In this document: piece by piece, positions 34,842 through 43,790 of the stretch
Position numbering within the stretch: the stretch's first letter is position 1
How the letters are laid out: each line of letters opens with the position of its first letter
Source: Anaerolineales bacterium
GTDB lineage: Bacteria > Chloroflexota > Anaerolineae > Anaerolineales > Villigracilaceae
Direction: 5' to 3'
Assembly: GCA_014379595.1 (NCBI GenBank)
Contig: JACMLM010000007.1
Span: 20,304 to 84,303 of the forward strand
Length of the DNA stretch: 64,000 bases
The notes under the pieces: model-generated
Seen by the model: only the letters and a program-made list of their open reading frames with translations
What the model was told of the DNA's origin: nothing
Databases searched by the model: none
Program-made: the position numbers and the translations under genes

Positions 34842-34940
34842 AGCTGCAAGATGTCATCTCAATTGACATATAATTTATATAAAGTGTTATGCGGCAAAAT
34901 TGTGTATAAACTATAGTTGGCCAGCCCTTTTAGGTAAATC

Positions 34941-36098
34941 ATGAGAGTTAAAACATTGTGCAAATTCCTTCTGTTGCTCTCCTTGGTGTCGTGTACGCCG
35001 ATGAGTTTCGATTCCTCCACAGAGGTGACTACAAAGACAGCAGTTTCATCTCTAACAGTTTCTCCATTTGGTGTTATTTCAACTAATACGCTCACGAGTA
35101 CTCCTCAAAATGCCAGCACTGCCACGCCCAATTTAAGGGATATCACTAGCTACTATGGCGTTTGGACTATAACGCGATACGAGCATCCTAGGATGTCCGT
35201 CTTTCTCACAGACAAATATGCAGAATCACAAATCGGCAAGACAATGGAATTAGCCAAAACCGAAATGCGCTTTGATAATGATTTTCTTTGGGTGGAAAAT
35301 AAATACTGCACCAATGCAGCTTATGATTGGGCAACAATAGACGATTTCACCGGAAATGCGTGGCAGGCTCTTCTTCCGAGTGACAATCCAGATAAACGAG
35401 ATGACCTCTTGTTTTTAGATGTGAATTGTGATGGAAACAATGTTACTGGTTTTGAAGTATCCAAAATAGGAAGACTGGTCATTTATTTTGATGGCTATTG
35501 GTTCTTTTTAGACCCAGAAACAAGTGCTGCATCTGTTTTAGCCACAAGATTTGCAACAACTTATACTCCCACTTCCACGCCTAGCCTTTTACCCAAATTT
35601 ACGGCTACTTATACACCTTCTCTTGCTCCAACACAGTTTTACGAAGAATACCTCTTCGATTGGCTGATCGACCAGCAAGCGGAGACGCATCGAGGTCATG
35701 TTATTCAGGCAGGTAGCAACCTTCTTTTTACAAGCGAAGAGCATCCTGATACGCCCGACTCTTACACAGACTTGGACCTCAGTCTCTACACCGAAGGAAA
35801 AGACGATTTGAAGCTTAACTTTGTAAAAAGTGATCCACCTGCTTATCAGCTTCATACCGTAAATGGAACAAAACTGATACGGGTCGATCTTTCGCATATA
35901 ACCCTCGAGACGTGCATGAATGCAGATTATTCCTCTGCACTAGACTTCATTTCAATAGAGACCGAAAAAGGAAGTTATTTCTGTGCAATCACCTCCGATA
36001 AGCGGTTTTCACTTTTCCATATTGATGAAGTCAATCATTTGGGTGATGGCAGTCTTCGCCTAAGTTTTGTAACCTATGAAAAAGATACTGATAAGTAG
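34941..36098 (+). CDS. Putative secreted lipoprotein of unknown function
   Basis: A 385-residue protein with a typical lipoprotein signal: MRVKTLCKFLLLLSLVSC, cysteine at about position 18. Threonine/proline/serine-rich segments (residues about 25-65 and 200-230) separate two globular parts: residues 70-195 with ITSYYGVWTITRYEH, and 235-385. I recognise no family. It stands alone between a poorly conserved promoter region and a terminator, and is probably exposed on the outer face of the membrane. Confidence 0.65.
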   Translation: MRVKTLCKFLLLLSLVSCTPMSFDSSTEVTTKTAVSSLTVSPFGVISTNTLTSTPQNASTATPNLRDITSYYGVWTITRYEHPRMSVFLTDKYAESQIGKTMELAKTEMRFDNDFLWVENKYCTNAAYDWATIDDFTGNAWQALLPSDNPDKRDDLLFLDVNCDGNNVTGFEVSKIGRLVIYFDGYWFFLDPETSAASVLATRFATTYTPTSTPSLLPKFTATYTPSLAPTQFYEEYLFDWLIDQQAETHRGHVIQAGSNLLFTSEEHPDTPDSYTDLDLSLYTEGKDDLKLNFVKSDPPAYQLHTVNGTKLIRVDLSHITLETCMNADYSSALDFISIETEKGSYFCAITSDKRFSLFHIDEVNHLGDGSLRLSFVTYEKDTDK

Positions 36099-36196
36099 GC
36101 TCTTAGGCAAAAATGCAGCCTAACAAAGCGCGCAGCAACTGTGTTACTCGATAACAAGCCAACACTTCGTTCTGTTGGAAATTATTAAACAAAAAT

Positions 36197-36214
36197 GCCT
36201 CTTGCGAGGCTTTT
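36197..36214. terminator. Terminator between lipoprotein gene and malQ
   Basis: The short hairpin GCCTC-TTGC-GAGGC is followed by TTTT on the plus strand and preceded by AAAAA, which gives a T-run on the minus strand. It can serve both convergent genes. Confidence 0.7.
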
Positions 36215-36216
36215 AT

Positions 36217-37722
36217 TTATCTATTCGTCAACCAATTCAAATCTCTCAATCCCGCCGCGAGGTCTTCGCGTAAGTCACTTTCGTTCATGCGCCATTCCCA
36301 ATTGCCGCCCAATTTACTGGGGAAGTTCATACGTGCTTCACCGCCAAGTGCAAGGACATCCTGCATTGGCGTGATCGCAAAGACTGCAACGGATTTCCAT
36401 ACCGCGCGAATCAAGTCCCAGGCAAAGTCCGTACCCGAAATACTGAGATACCGCATGGCAAATTCGCGTTCATGCTGCTCCGCAGATTTGAACCAGCCGT
36501 GTGCAGTGTCATTGTCATGTGTGCCTGTATAAGCCACGCAATTAGGAACATAGTTATGTGGCAGGAACGGATTGTCAGGCCCCGAAAAACCAAATTGTAA
36601 AACTTTCATGCCGGGCAGGTCAAAGGCCGCGAGTAATTCGATCACATCAGGTGTGACCAAACCCAGATCCTCTGCAATGATGGGCAAGCCTGTCCCATGT
36701 ATGTTCAAGCCATCGCCAAGAAATTTATCCACCGCACGAAATAAATCCTTGCCAGGGCCAGTCACCCAATGACCGAACTCAGCAGTTTTATGATCCGCAG
36801 GGATTTCATAATACCCTGCGAAGCCGCGAAAGTGGTCAAAGCGGATGATGTCAACAGTTTGCAGAGACGCATGCACACGGGAAAGCCACCAGGCATAGCC
36901 ATCTTTTTTATGTACTTCCCAGTTATAAAGCGGATTGCCCCATAACTGCCCCGTTGTAGAAAAAGCATCCGGTGGGACGCCAGCAACAACGGTTGGATTG
37001 CCCTCTTTATCTAAAAAGAATAATTCAGGATGTGACCACACATCAGACGAATCATACGCAACGAAAATTGGGATGTCACCTATGATCTGAATCCCACGCT
37101 CATTGGCATAAGCACGAAGTTTATTCCATTGGCGAAAGAAAATGAATTGATAAAAAGCATAGCGCATGATCGTTTCAGCCAATTCATTATGCGCTTTCTT
37201 CAGAGCAGATTTCCGTCGCTTTCGCAGCGCTTCAGGCCAACCGTTCCACGCACCGCCGCCATTTGATTCTTTCAAGGCCATGAACAAAGTGTAATCATCC
37301 AGCCAGGATGCATTGTCAGCGCGGAAATAATCGAAAGACTCGCGCAAATGCTCGGGCGCAGATTGGAAGCGGGAAAATGCCTTTTGTAAAAGATCAAGCT
37401 TCCATGGGATGAGCAGGCCGAAGTCTACATGAGAAGCGTGAAAATCAGGTTTATCGAGCAAGTCATCCTGAGTTAATAATTCTTCTGCGATCAAGTCATC
37501 TGGGCTGATCAAATATGGATTCCCAGCGAATGCAGAAAAACATTGATACGGTGAATCACCATATCCAGTGGGGCCAAGCGGAAGTACTTGCCAGAGCTTT
37601 GAACCTGTTGAAGAAAGCCAATCGATAAATCGATAGGCTTGAGGACCAATATCGCCGATGCCATATGGGCTGGGCAAACTGGTGGGATGCAGGAGAATGC
37701 CAGATGAGCGTTTGAAGGTCAT
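36217..37722 (-). CDS. malQ: 4-alpha-glucanotransferase (amylomaltase)
   Basis: A 501-residue GH77 enzyme: SSGILLHPTSLPSPYGIGDI at the N-terminus, the nucleophile region DIIRFDHFRGFAGYYEIP and the acid/base region GLPIIAEDLGLVTPDV. It transfers alpha-1,4-glucan segments and rebuilds maltodextrins. Its start overlaps the glgA stop by 4 bases, so the two act together in glycogen turnover. No branching enzyme or phosphorylase is visible in the window. Confidence 0.95.
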   Translation of the reverse strand: MTFKRSSGILLHPTSLPSPYGIGDIGPQAYRFIDWLSSTGSKLWQVLPLGPTGYGDSPYQCFSAFAGNPYLISPDDLIAEELLTQDDLLDKPDFHASHVDFGLLIPWKLDLLQKAFSRFQSAPEHLRESFDYFRADNASWLDDYTLFMALKESNGGGAWNGWPEALRKRRKSALKKAHNELAETIMRYAFYQFIFFRQWNKLRAYANERGIQIIGDIPIFVAYDSSDVWSHPELFFLDKEGNPTVVAGVPPDAFSTTGQLWGNPLYNWEVHKKDGYAWWLSRVHASLQTVDIIRFDHFRGFAGYYEIPADHKTAEFGHWVTGPGKDLFRAVDKFLGDGLNIHGTGLPIIAEDLGLVTPDVIELLAAFDLPGMKVLQFGFSGPDNPFLPHNYVPNCVAYTGTHDNDTAHGWFKSAEQHEREFAMRYLSISGTDFAWDLIRAVWKSVAVFAITPMQDVLALGGEARMNFPSKLGGNWEWRMNESDLREDLAAGLRDLNWLTNR

Positions 37723-39143
37723 GTTTTAATTATGGATTGATACAACTCAAGATATTGTTTCGCAGAATTTTCCCAGGAAAAATCCTGAGCCATTCCTGCA
37801 CGTTGAATGGATTGCCATTTATCGCGATCTGCATATATTTTCATTGCCGAGTTTATTGCAGCCACCAAGGACATATGATGAATTTTTTCAAAAACAAATC
37901 CTGTGATACCCTGGCGGACCGTATCATTCAAACCGCCTGCGGCACGTACAACAGGCACACATCCATATCGCATTGCGATCATTTGTGAAAGCCCGCATGG
38001 TTCATAACGTGAGGGCATTAGCAGCATATCTGAGCCAGCATAAATTTGACGTGCCAGACCTGCATCATAACGTGTTTCAACTTTAACACGTTCAGGAAAT
38101 AATGTTTGTAATTTTTTTGCGGCTGCTTCAAGCTTAGGGTCGCCTGTTCCTAAAATTACGGCCTGCCAATTTGAGCGCTTCATGTTTTTGAGCGCTGCAA
38201 ATACGAGGTCAACGCCCTTCTGAACATCCATGCGTGAGACCATAGCCAGTAACGGTGTTTTAGGTTCGCGTGCCAAACCAAGCCTTTCCTGCAACAAGGC
38301 TTTATTCGCATCTCGTTTTTCAAGTGATTCAATATCGAAATTAACACCCAAAGCAGAATCATCAGCCGGGTTGAATGAGTCCGTATCTAATCCATTGATA
38401 ATGCCATGCACAGTCTCACGGCGAATCTGCAAAAAGTCATCCAATCCGCAGCCATATTGTGGCGTGAGTATTTCTTTTCCGTAAGTTGGGGAAACAGCCA
38501 CAATTGCATCTGAAGCCCATAACCCTAACGGCAAAGGCATCACACGCGCCCAATCGGGCAGATCGGTCTGCGCGAGTTTCACATCATAGCTTTCTAAAAT
38601 CGTGCTTACGTTTGGCCCCATAAATGGAAGGTTATGCAATGTGATCACAGATGCAGCCTGACGCGCACCATCCTCCCAGCGCTTCGTGAGTGAACCATAT
38701 AAACTCAACGCGGTGTGCCAGTCATTTCCATGAATAATATCGGGCAGCCAGTTTATATGCCGAGGTAATTCCAACGCGGCAAGTGAAAAGAAGGAATATT
38801 TTTCAGCGTCTAATTTTGAATCCAAAGAATAGACTGAACCATTCGCACGAATCGGATCGCCGCCAATGAAATAAACAGGCATGCCATTGTGTGACGTTTC
38901 AAACGCCTCCACCTGGACATCAGACTCGCCGCGCGGAATCGAGAACATTCCCAACGGCCTGACATTATCCGCTTTTACAGCAGGGTGATAGGGCAAAACA
39001 AGGCGTACATCTAAATTGATATCGTCATTGGAAAGAGCACGCAAAGCTCGAGGCAAAGAACCAGCCACATCACCAAGACCACCCACTTTTATAAAAGGGT
39101 CTGCTTCTGCGGCAAGAAAAAGGACGTTAATTGTTTTGGGCAT
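37719..39143 (-). CDS. glgA: Glycogen synthase (GT5)
   Basis: A 474-residue glycosyltransferase that elongates glycogen from ADP- or UDP-glucose. N-terminal KVGGLGDVAGSLPRAL is the glucosyl-donor motif. The C-terminal domain has PSRYEPCGLSQMIAMRYGCV and the following AAGGLNDTV. Full family length. It is the first gene of a two-gene operon with malQ. The donor nucleotide cannot be decided. Confidence 0.94.
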   Translation of the reverse strand: MPKTINVLFLAAEADPFIKVGGLGDVAGSLPRALRALSNDDINLDVRLVLPYHPAVKADNVRPLGMFSIPRGESDVQVEAFETSHNGMPVYFIGGDPIRANGSVYSLDSKLDAEKYSFFSLAALELPRHINWLPDIIHGNDWHTALSLYGSLTKRWEDGARQAASVITLHNLPFMGPNVSTILESYDVKLAQTDLPDWARVMPLPLGLWASDAIVAVSPTYGKEILTPQYGCGLDDFLQIRRETVHGIINGLDTDSFNPADDSALGVNFDIESLEKRDANKALLQERLGLAREPKTPLLAMVSRMDVQKGVDLVFAALKNMKRSNWQAVILGTGDPKLEAAAKKLQTLFPERVKVETRYDAGLARQIYAGSDMLLMPSRYEPCGLSQMIAMRYGCVPVVRAAGGLNDTVRQGITGFVFEKIHHMSLVAAINSAMKIYADRDKWQSIQRAGMAQDFSWENSAKQYLELYQSIIKT

Positions 39144-39168
39144 GGAATTATTTTACAACTGATCGAAG

Positions 39169-39972
39169 TTATTCGATCACCACTCCGTCCAGGCTTTCCT
39201 CTGACTCGGGGTATTTCATATTTAATCCTTTAAGCGTTTCCACCAAAATCGTTGAGATCACCAGGTCACGATACCATTTGCGGTTGGCAGGGACAATGAT
39301 CCACGGCGCAGATTTTGTACTTGTCTTATTCAATACATCTTCAAAAGCTTCCTGATATTGGTCCCACAATTTTCGTTCTTCCAGATCGCCGAGCCTGAAT
39401 TTCCAATGCTTGGATGGGTCATCGAGGCGGGCTTGCAGGCGTTTCTTCTGTTCATCTTTATCAATATGCAGAAAAAATTTTAAAATAGTTGTGCCATTTT
39501 CAGCCAATAGCTGTTCGAATTCATTGATCCTGTCATAACGTTTCTTCCAAATCGGCTTGGGCACGTACTCATGCACCCGTACAACCAGTACATCTTCATA
39601 ATGACTGCGATTGAAAATAACCAGCTCACCTTTCGCTGGGGTTACTTTATGCACCCGCCATAAAAAATCATGGGAGAGTTCTTCATCCGTTGGAACTTTG
39701 AAGCTTGCTACTTTGACTCCCTGCGGATTGACTCCCTCAAAGACACGCCGAATCGCTCCATCTTTACCGCCCGTGTCCATTGCTTGTAATACAACCAGCA
39801 CTTTATGTTTTTGTTCTGCGTACAAAACTTCTTGTAATTCCTGCAATTCCCCATTTAATTTTTGCAGAGCCTTTAATCCCATTTCCTTATCGCCACCAAA
39901 TGCCTTGATATCATTTGGGTCGCATTTTGCAAGCTTAATTTTCTCCCCAGGTTCAACCAAATACCGTTTCAT
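39169..39972 (-). CDS. Polyphosphate kinase 2 family protein
   Basis: A 267-residue PPK2-type nucleotide phosphotransferase. The Walker A is in QAMDTGGKDGAIRRVFEGVN, the Walker B side in IFNRSHYEDVLVVRVHE, and the lid module lies between residues 150-185. Such enzymes phosphorylate AMP, ADP or other nucleotides from polyphosphate. The length and single domain fit class I or III. A hairpin lies just upstream of the start. It faces glgA in the same direction, 25 bases upstream, so a joint transcript is possible. Confidence 0.9.
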   Translation of the reverse strand: MKRYLVEPGEKIKLAKCDPNDIKAFGGDKEMGLKALQKLNGELQELQEVLYAEQKHKVLVVLQAMDTGGKDGAIRRVFEGVNPQGVKVASFKVPTDEELSHDFLWRVHKVTPAKGELVIFNRSHYEDVLVVRVHEYVPKPIWKKRYDRINEFEQLLAENGTTILKFFLHIDKDEQKKRLQARLDDPSKHWKFRLGDLEERKLWDQYQEAFEDVLNKTSTKSAPWIIVPANRKWYRDLVISTILVETLKGLNMKYPESEESLDGVVIE

Positions 39973-39994
39973 AAAGCCTCCAAAATCTTGAAGA

Positions 39995-40026
39995 AAACCT
40001 CCGAGTTTGTAAAGACTCGGAGGTTT
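39995..40026 (-). terminator. Hairpin upstream of the PPK2 gene
   Basis: A 12-base-pair stem (ACTCGGAGGTTT arm) with an 8-base loop and a TTTTC tail on the minus strand, 23 bases before the PPK2 start. It could end the upstream transcript or act as a leader attenuator. Confidence 0.6.
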
Positions 40027-40292
40027 GTGCTGGGAGCCCTCAACATCTACAACTCTGTTCCAGGCGCCAGCAATCTCCAGGTGTTAAGCAATAGCGGGCT
40101 GTATTTTACTTGGTAAGGTTCGCCATTGGAAGGTGTGGACGGATGGCTTCGAGCTGTAAATTTCCTGTGTAATGCTTGACCAGTTCCGTACTTATTCCGT
40201 ACTCTTCCAATCCATAATTAAGATTTTAAAATCAAAACCACCTTCGTCTTTTTTGAAGGTGGTTTGACTGTGGAAAAACACTTACTTTTAGG
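40027..40292. other. Mostly empty stretch between PPK2 and tRNA-His
   Basis: About 265 bases. It contains the tRNA terminator hairpin and a 34-codon minus-strand frame at 40106-40210 (LEEYGISTELVKHYTGNLQL, TTG start) with no known relatives. A tandem TTCCGTACT repeat lies near 40190. No further gene is supported. Confidence 0.4.
40235..40265 (-). terminator. Terminator downstream of tRNA-His
   Basis: An 11-base-pair stem (AAACCACCTTC and complement) followed on the minus strand by TTTTGATTTT, about 30 bases behind the tRNA 3' end. Confidence 0.75.
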
Positions 40293-40366
40293 GGAGGATG
40301 ACGGGGAACGATCCCGCAACATTCGCCTCCACAGGGCGACGCTCTGCCAATTGAGCTACATCCTCC
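40293..40366 (-). tRNA. tRNA-His (anticodon GTG)
   Basis: The minus strand folds as a full cloverleaf. Acceptor GAGGATG pairs with CATCCTC, the D-stem is GCTC/GAGC, the anticodon stem TCGCC/GGCGA surrounds the loop CTGTGGA with anticodon GTG, and the T-arm is GCGGGATCGTTCCCCGT-like. An extra G at position -1 (40366) pairs with the discriminator C73 (40293), the identity mark of histidine tRNAs. CCA is not encoded. It lies about 500 bases downstream of hisS, with one GNAT gene between. Confidence 0.93.
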
Positions 40367-40402
40367 ATATTTCAATTCAAGCGGACAAAATTTTACCATA
40401 AA

Positions 40403-40864
40403 TCAACGGATTTTCAGCATTGCCTCCGTTTCGCCATCCACAATTTTACCTGTCTCTTCAAAGCCTAAACCAGCATATAACTTTCGGGCAACTTCATTGT
40501 CTGGCTCATAACTAATACCAACCACTTTAATACGTTCATCCTCACGAAACAAATCCAACATCCAATTCATTCCAAAACGTCCATAGCCTTTGCCCTGAAA
40601 GTTTTCATCCACCATTAAACGTTGAATATATGCCTGATGTGTTGGATGCTGAAAATTAAGTGCATACATCAAAAAGCCAACAGGGGTATCTTCCTCATAA
40701 ATTCCAAAGGGAAACAAATCCCAAAGACCTTCATACTCATCACCAAATTTTGATTGAGCGATGGAATATAAATTAGATGCAACAAAATTTTTTTGGTCAT
40801 CCCGCACTTTCAAATTAATTAACGTCTGCCAATTCTCAATCGTAACAGGGCGGACTTCAGCCAT
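40403..40864 (-). CDS. GNAT family N-acetyltransferase
   Basis: A 153-residue acetyltransferase with the acetyl-CoA motif LMVDENFQGKGYGRFGMNWM (Q/RxxGxG/A) and the C-terminal YEPDNEVARKLYAGLGFEETG. It resembles spermidine/diamine N-acetyltransferases, but the substrate is not certain. The start overlaps the hisS stop by 8 bases, so it is cotranslated with the synthetase. Confidence 0.85.
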   Translation of the reverse strand: MAEVRPVTIENWQTLINLKVRDDQKNFVASNLYSIAQSKFGDEYEGLWDLFPFGIYEEDTPVGFLMYALNFQHPTHQAYIQRLMVDENFQGKGYGRFGMNWMLDLFREDERIKVVGISYEPDNEVARKLYAGLGFEETGKIVDGETEAMLKIR

Positions 40865-42131
40865 TCAAGGCTTCCTTTATGGAATTAACAACCGCTTCTC
40901 TCTTAACTGTAACCTGCTCACCATTAATCAGGTTTTTCACCGCCACTTGACCATTCGCCGCCTCATCTGGCCCAATCGTAAGGGCTACTTTGGCCTTCAT
41001 CTTATCCGCAAACTTGAACTGTTTCTGAAGTTTGGCAGGCTCTGGATAACAAAGCACATTTAATCCAGCATTGCGTAACTCTGCAGCCAAAGAATAAGAC
41101 TCACGTAATAAACTTTCATCAAATATTGTTACAAGCACAGATGCAGGGCTGGGAATGAACTCAGGCAGCAAACTTTTCTCTTGCAAGATAATTCCTGTCA
41201 CCACATCACCCATTGCAAAGCCAACCCCTGAAAGCGGCTGTCCGCCAACATCAGCGAGCAGATTATCATAACGTCCGCCGCCCAAAATGGCACGCTTCAA
41301 TGAACCGCTTGTATCAAAAGCTTCAAAGACTGTGCCTGTGTAATATAAAAGTCCGCGCATAATGTTTGGGTCAAACTTAACATAATCTTTTACACCCAAT
41401 GCTTCCAGTGCAGCGAACAGACGCACAAGTTCGTCGCTCTTTTTCCATAGGTCAAAGTTACCCAGAATATCTTTCAACCCATCCAGTTGTTTTTGATTCA
41501 AACCAAGTTCAAGCGCGTATGCATCCCATTTTGCAGATTCCATCTTTGTACGACGATCTACCAGATTGGATACGTCCATTCGTTTTTCAACTACTATTTC
41601 CAATAAGTCGAATTCGGAATCCATCAGACGCCGATTATTCACGTAAATAGCAGCCAGCTCGGGGGTAAGCCCGACCGAGCGTAGGAATGTGGCAGCGACT
41701 GCAATTAATTCAGCATCTGCTTCAGGCGAACTGACTCCCAACATGTCGATATTCCACTGAAAGAATTCGCGGCTGCGTCCTTTTTGCGGCTGCTCATATC
41801 TCCAAAACGGGCCAAACGACCACCAACGCAATGGATATGTTAATTCGTTTTGTTTCGCTGCAATCATACGCGCGAGACTCGGCGTGAGTTCAGGGCGAAG
41901 TGTTACCAGGTCTCCCCCACGATCTTCAAATGTGAATGATTGTTTCTTTACAAGCTCTTCGCCAGATTTTGCGGCGTACAGATCAATTGGTTCAATAAAC
42001 GGTGCATCCCATTCCTGATACCCAAAAGCCTGAGATGCCGCACGAACTTTTTCATAAATGAAATTTCGCAGCGACATTTGTTCGGGGTAAAACTCGCGCG
42101 TGCCTTTAACAGATTGGATTTTGCTTGCCAT
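40857..42131 (-). CDS. hisS: Histidyl-tRNA synthetase
   Basis: A 424-residue class II synthetase. Motif 2 is WWSFGPFWRYEQPQKGRSRE, the histidine-specific loops appear in GRYDNLLADVGG, motif 3 is SGVGFAMGDV, and the C-terminal anticodon-binding domain covers about residues 325-424. It charges tRNA-His, whose gene lies just downstream on the same strand. Full length and complete. Confidence 0.95.
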   Translation of the reverse strand: MASKIQSVKGTREFYPEQMSLRNFIYEKVRAASQAFGYQEWDAPFIEPIDLYAAKSGEELVKKQSFTFEDRGGDLVTLRPELTPSLARMIAAKQNELTYPLRWWSFGPFWRYEQPQKGRSREFFQWNIDMLGVSSPEADAELIAVAATFLRSVGLTPELAAIYVNNRRLMDSEFDLLEIVVEKRMDVSNLVDRRTKMESAKWDAYALELGLNQKQLDGLKDILGNFDLWKKSDELVRLFAALEALGVKDYVKFDPNIMRGLLYYTGTVFEAFDTSGSLKRAILGGGRYDNLLADVGGQPLSGVGFAMGDVVTGIILQEKSLLPEFIPSPASVLVTIFDESLLRESYSLAAELRNAGLNVLCYPEPAKLQKQFKFADKMKAKVALTIGPDEAANGQVAVKNLINGEQVTVKREAVVNSIKEALNG

Positions 42132-42230
42132 AGTGACTCCAGTGCGCGAATTCTATCATGAGTTCGAAACGAGCTTTCAAAATTCAGTCATTGAATTTTG
42201 ATTTGAATTGGTATAATTATTAAAGAAATT

Positions 42231-42251
42231 TTGTAGGGGCGACCCGCCATA
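42231..42251. repeat. Fragment of a dispersed intergenic repeat
   Basis: The sequence GTAGGGGCGACCCGCC resembles the arm of hairpin repeats that I remember from Anaerolineae genomes. Here only one arm is intact, so the assignment is weak. Confidence 0.25.
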
Positions 42252-42311
42252 ATAAAGAAATATATAATGAATCTTGAAGGGTCACCCTTATCCATTATCA
42301 AGGAGAGAAAA

Positions 42312-43112
42312 ATGAAAATTGATTATCAGGAACCCAGCAAAGATCTACTCATGCGGATCGATATCCACGAAAAGTATGGTTCAGCTAATATTGATGCCTG
42401 GACGAACGATCTGCTCAAACCGCAAGCGGGCATGAAAATTTTGGATGTGGGCTGCGGAGCAGGCAAGTTGTCATTTCTATTTAATGAATATACAAAAGGC
42501 GGCGCACAGATCACCGGAGGCGACTTCTCAGAAGAGTTGCTCGATAAAGCCCGTGAGAAAAATAAACAAGTTGGCGCGAACATAGATTTCCAGTTTTTGG
42601 ATTTCAACGAGCCGTTTAACTTCGCAGACAATACATTTGACTTATGTACATCTGCATTCGCTATCTACTATGCATCTGATCTGGACTTTACATTTGGTGA
42701 GGCGCATCGAGTACTTAATTCTGGCGGACGGCTTTTCGTCTCGGGTCCACTGCCTGAAAACAAGCAGATGTTCTATGAAATTATCAAAGAAGCTACGAAT
42801 GCAACCATTCCGCCCATGCCTGGTTCCTCACGCTTCAAAGGTGATATCTTCAATACCATCGACAAAATTTTCGCCAAGACCGAATTACATAAATTCGAGA
42901 ATCATCTTACCTTCCCCGAAGTGGCCCCATTTATCGATTATGTCCGTGCTTCTTTAGGAGAAGACCGCAAGCTGTGGACATCCATGTTCAATGGCAAAGA
43001 TGAATACGAAGCCTTGGTAGGTAAGATCGAAGCTGTTGCCCAAAAATGGCTTGAACGTGATGGCAAACTTGTCATGACCAAAGTTGTTGGCGGAATTCTC
43101 GCAACAAAATAG
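42312..43112 (+). CDS. Class I SAM-dependent methyltransferase
   Basis: A 266-residue methyltransferase with the SAM-binding motif LDVGCGAGKLSFLFNEY, an acidic GGDFSEELLDKA segment and FADNTFDLCTSAFAIYYASD. The ORF-track start is 15 codons further upstream. The ATG at 42312 has AAGGAG at the right distance, so I use that. It starts a plus-strand run of small-molecule enzymes (cyclase, PIG-L deacetylase, DinB, MFS). The substrate is unknown. Confidence 0.85.
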   Translation: MKIDYQEPSKDLLMRIDIHEKYGSANIDAWTNDLLKPQAGMKILDVGCGAGKLSFLFNEYTKGGAQITGGDFSEELLDKAREKNKQVGANIDFQFLDFNEPFNFADNTFDLCTSAFAIYYASDLDFTFGEAHRVLNSGGRLFVSGPLPENKQMFYEIIKEATNATIPPMPGSSRFKGDIFNTIDKIFAKTELHKFENHLTFPEVAPFIDYVRASLGEDRKLWTSMFNGKDEYEALVGKIEAVAQKWLERDGKLVMTKVVGGILATK

Positions 43113-43122
43113 AAAGGCTCAT

Positions 43123-43785
43123 ATGGCTAAAAAACTGATCGATCTCAGCCACACCGTTGAACACGGGATGATCACTTACAAAGGATTGCCCGCACCCATC
43201 ATTTGCGATTTTCTTTCCAGGGAAGATTCCAAAAAACACTATGCCGAAGGAACAGAATTCAACATCGGCAAGATCGAATTAGTGGCCAATACCGGAACTT
43301 ATGTAGATAGTCCATTTCACCGATTTGCCGATGGCGTTGACCTCTCCGAGCTGCCGCTTGAGTCATTGGTTAACCTTGATGGAATTGTTATACGTGTGCA
43401 AAACATGGGACAGTCAATTTCAGCTAAGGCTTTCAAGGATATAAATGTAAAAGGAAAAGCTGTGCTTGTGCACACGGATTGGGCTCGTCATTGGCGCACG
43501 GACCAATACTTCGAGGGTCATACATTTCTCACGAAGGATGCAGCAGAATTTTTAGTGGAGTCAGGTGCGGCGTTTGTTGGCATTGATACCTATAACATTG
43601 ACGACACAACGGATGGCGCTCGTCCCGTTCATACAACGCTATTAGGAAATCAAATTCCCATCTGCGAGCATATGTGCGGATTCGAATTACTTCCTGATAC
43701 AGGGTTTAGATTCCATGCTGCGCCTGTCAAAATAAAAGCCATGGGCACTTTTCCTGTGCGGGCTTATGCAGTGTTGGATAAATAA
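43123..43785 (+). CDS. Cyclase family protein (kynurenine formamidase-like)
   Basis: A 220-residue hydrolase-type protein of the cyclase/KynB family: LIDLSHTVEHGMITYKG, the TGTYVDSPFHRFADG metal-binding segment (normally HxGTHxDxPxH) and FVGIDTYNIDD. Here the first metal histidine appears to be replaced (NTGTYVDSPFH), which may alter activity. The ATG at 43123 is preferred because the upstream start overlaps the methyltransferase. Confidence 0.8.
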   Translation: MAKKLIDLSHTVEHGMITYKGLPAPIICDFLSREDSKKHYAEGTEFNIGKIELVANTGTYVDSPFHRFADGVDLSELPLESLVNLDGIVIRVQNMGQSISAKAFKDINVKGKAVLVHTDWARHWRTDQYFEGHTFLTKDAAEFLVESGAAFVGIDTYNIDDTTDGARPVHTTLLGNQIPICEHMCGFELLPDTGFRFHAAPVKIKAMGTFPVRAYAVLDK

Positions 43786-43790
43786 ATAGT

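Noticed and set aside
34886-36124. Possible integron cassette: GTTATGC before and GCCTAAC behind the lipoprotein gene
   Set aside because: The partner of GCCTAAC downstream would be GTTGGAA, which pairs poorly. TTAGGC upstream of it forms only a local 6-base hairpin. There is no integrase and no second cassette.
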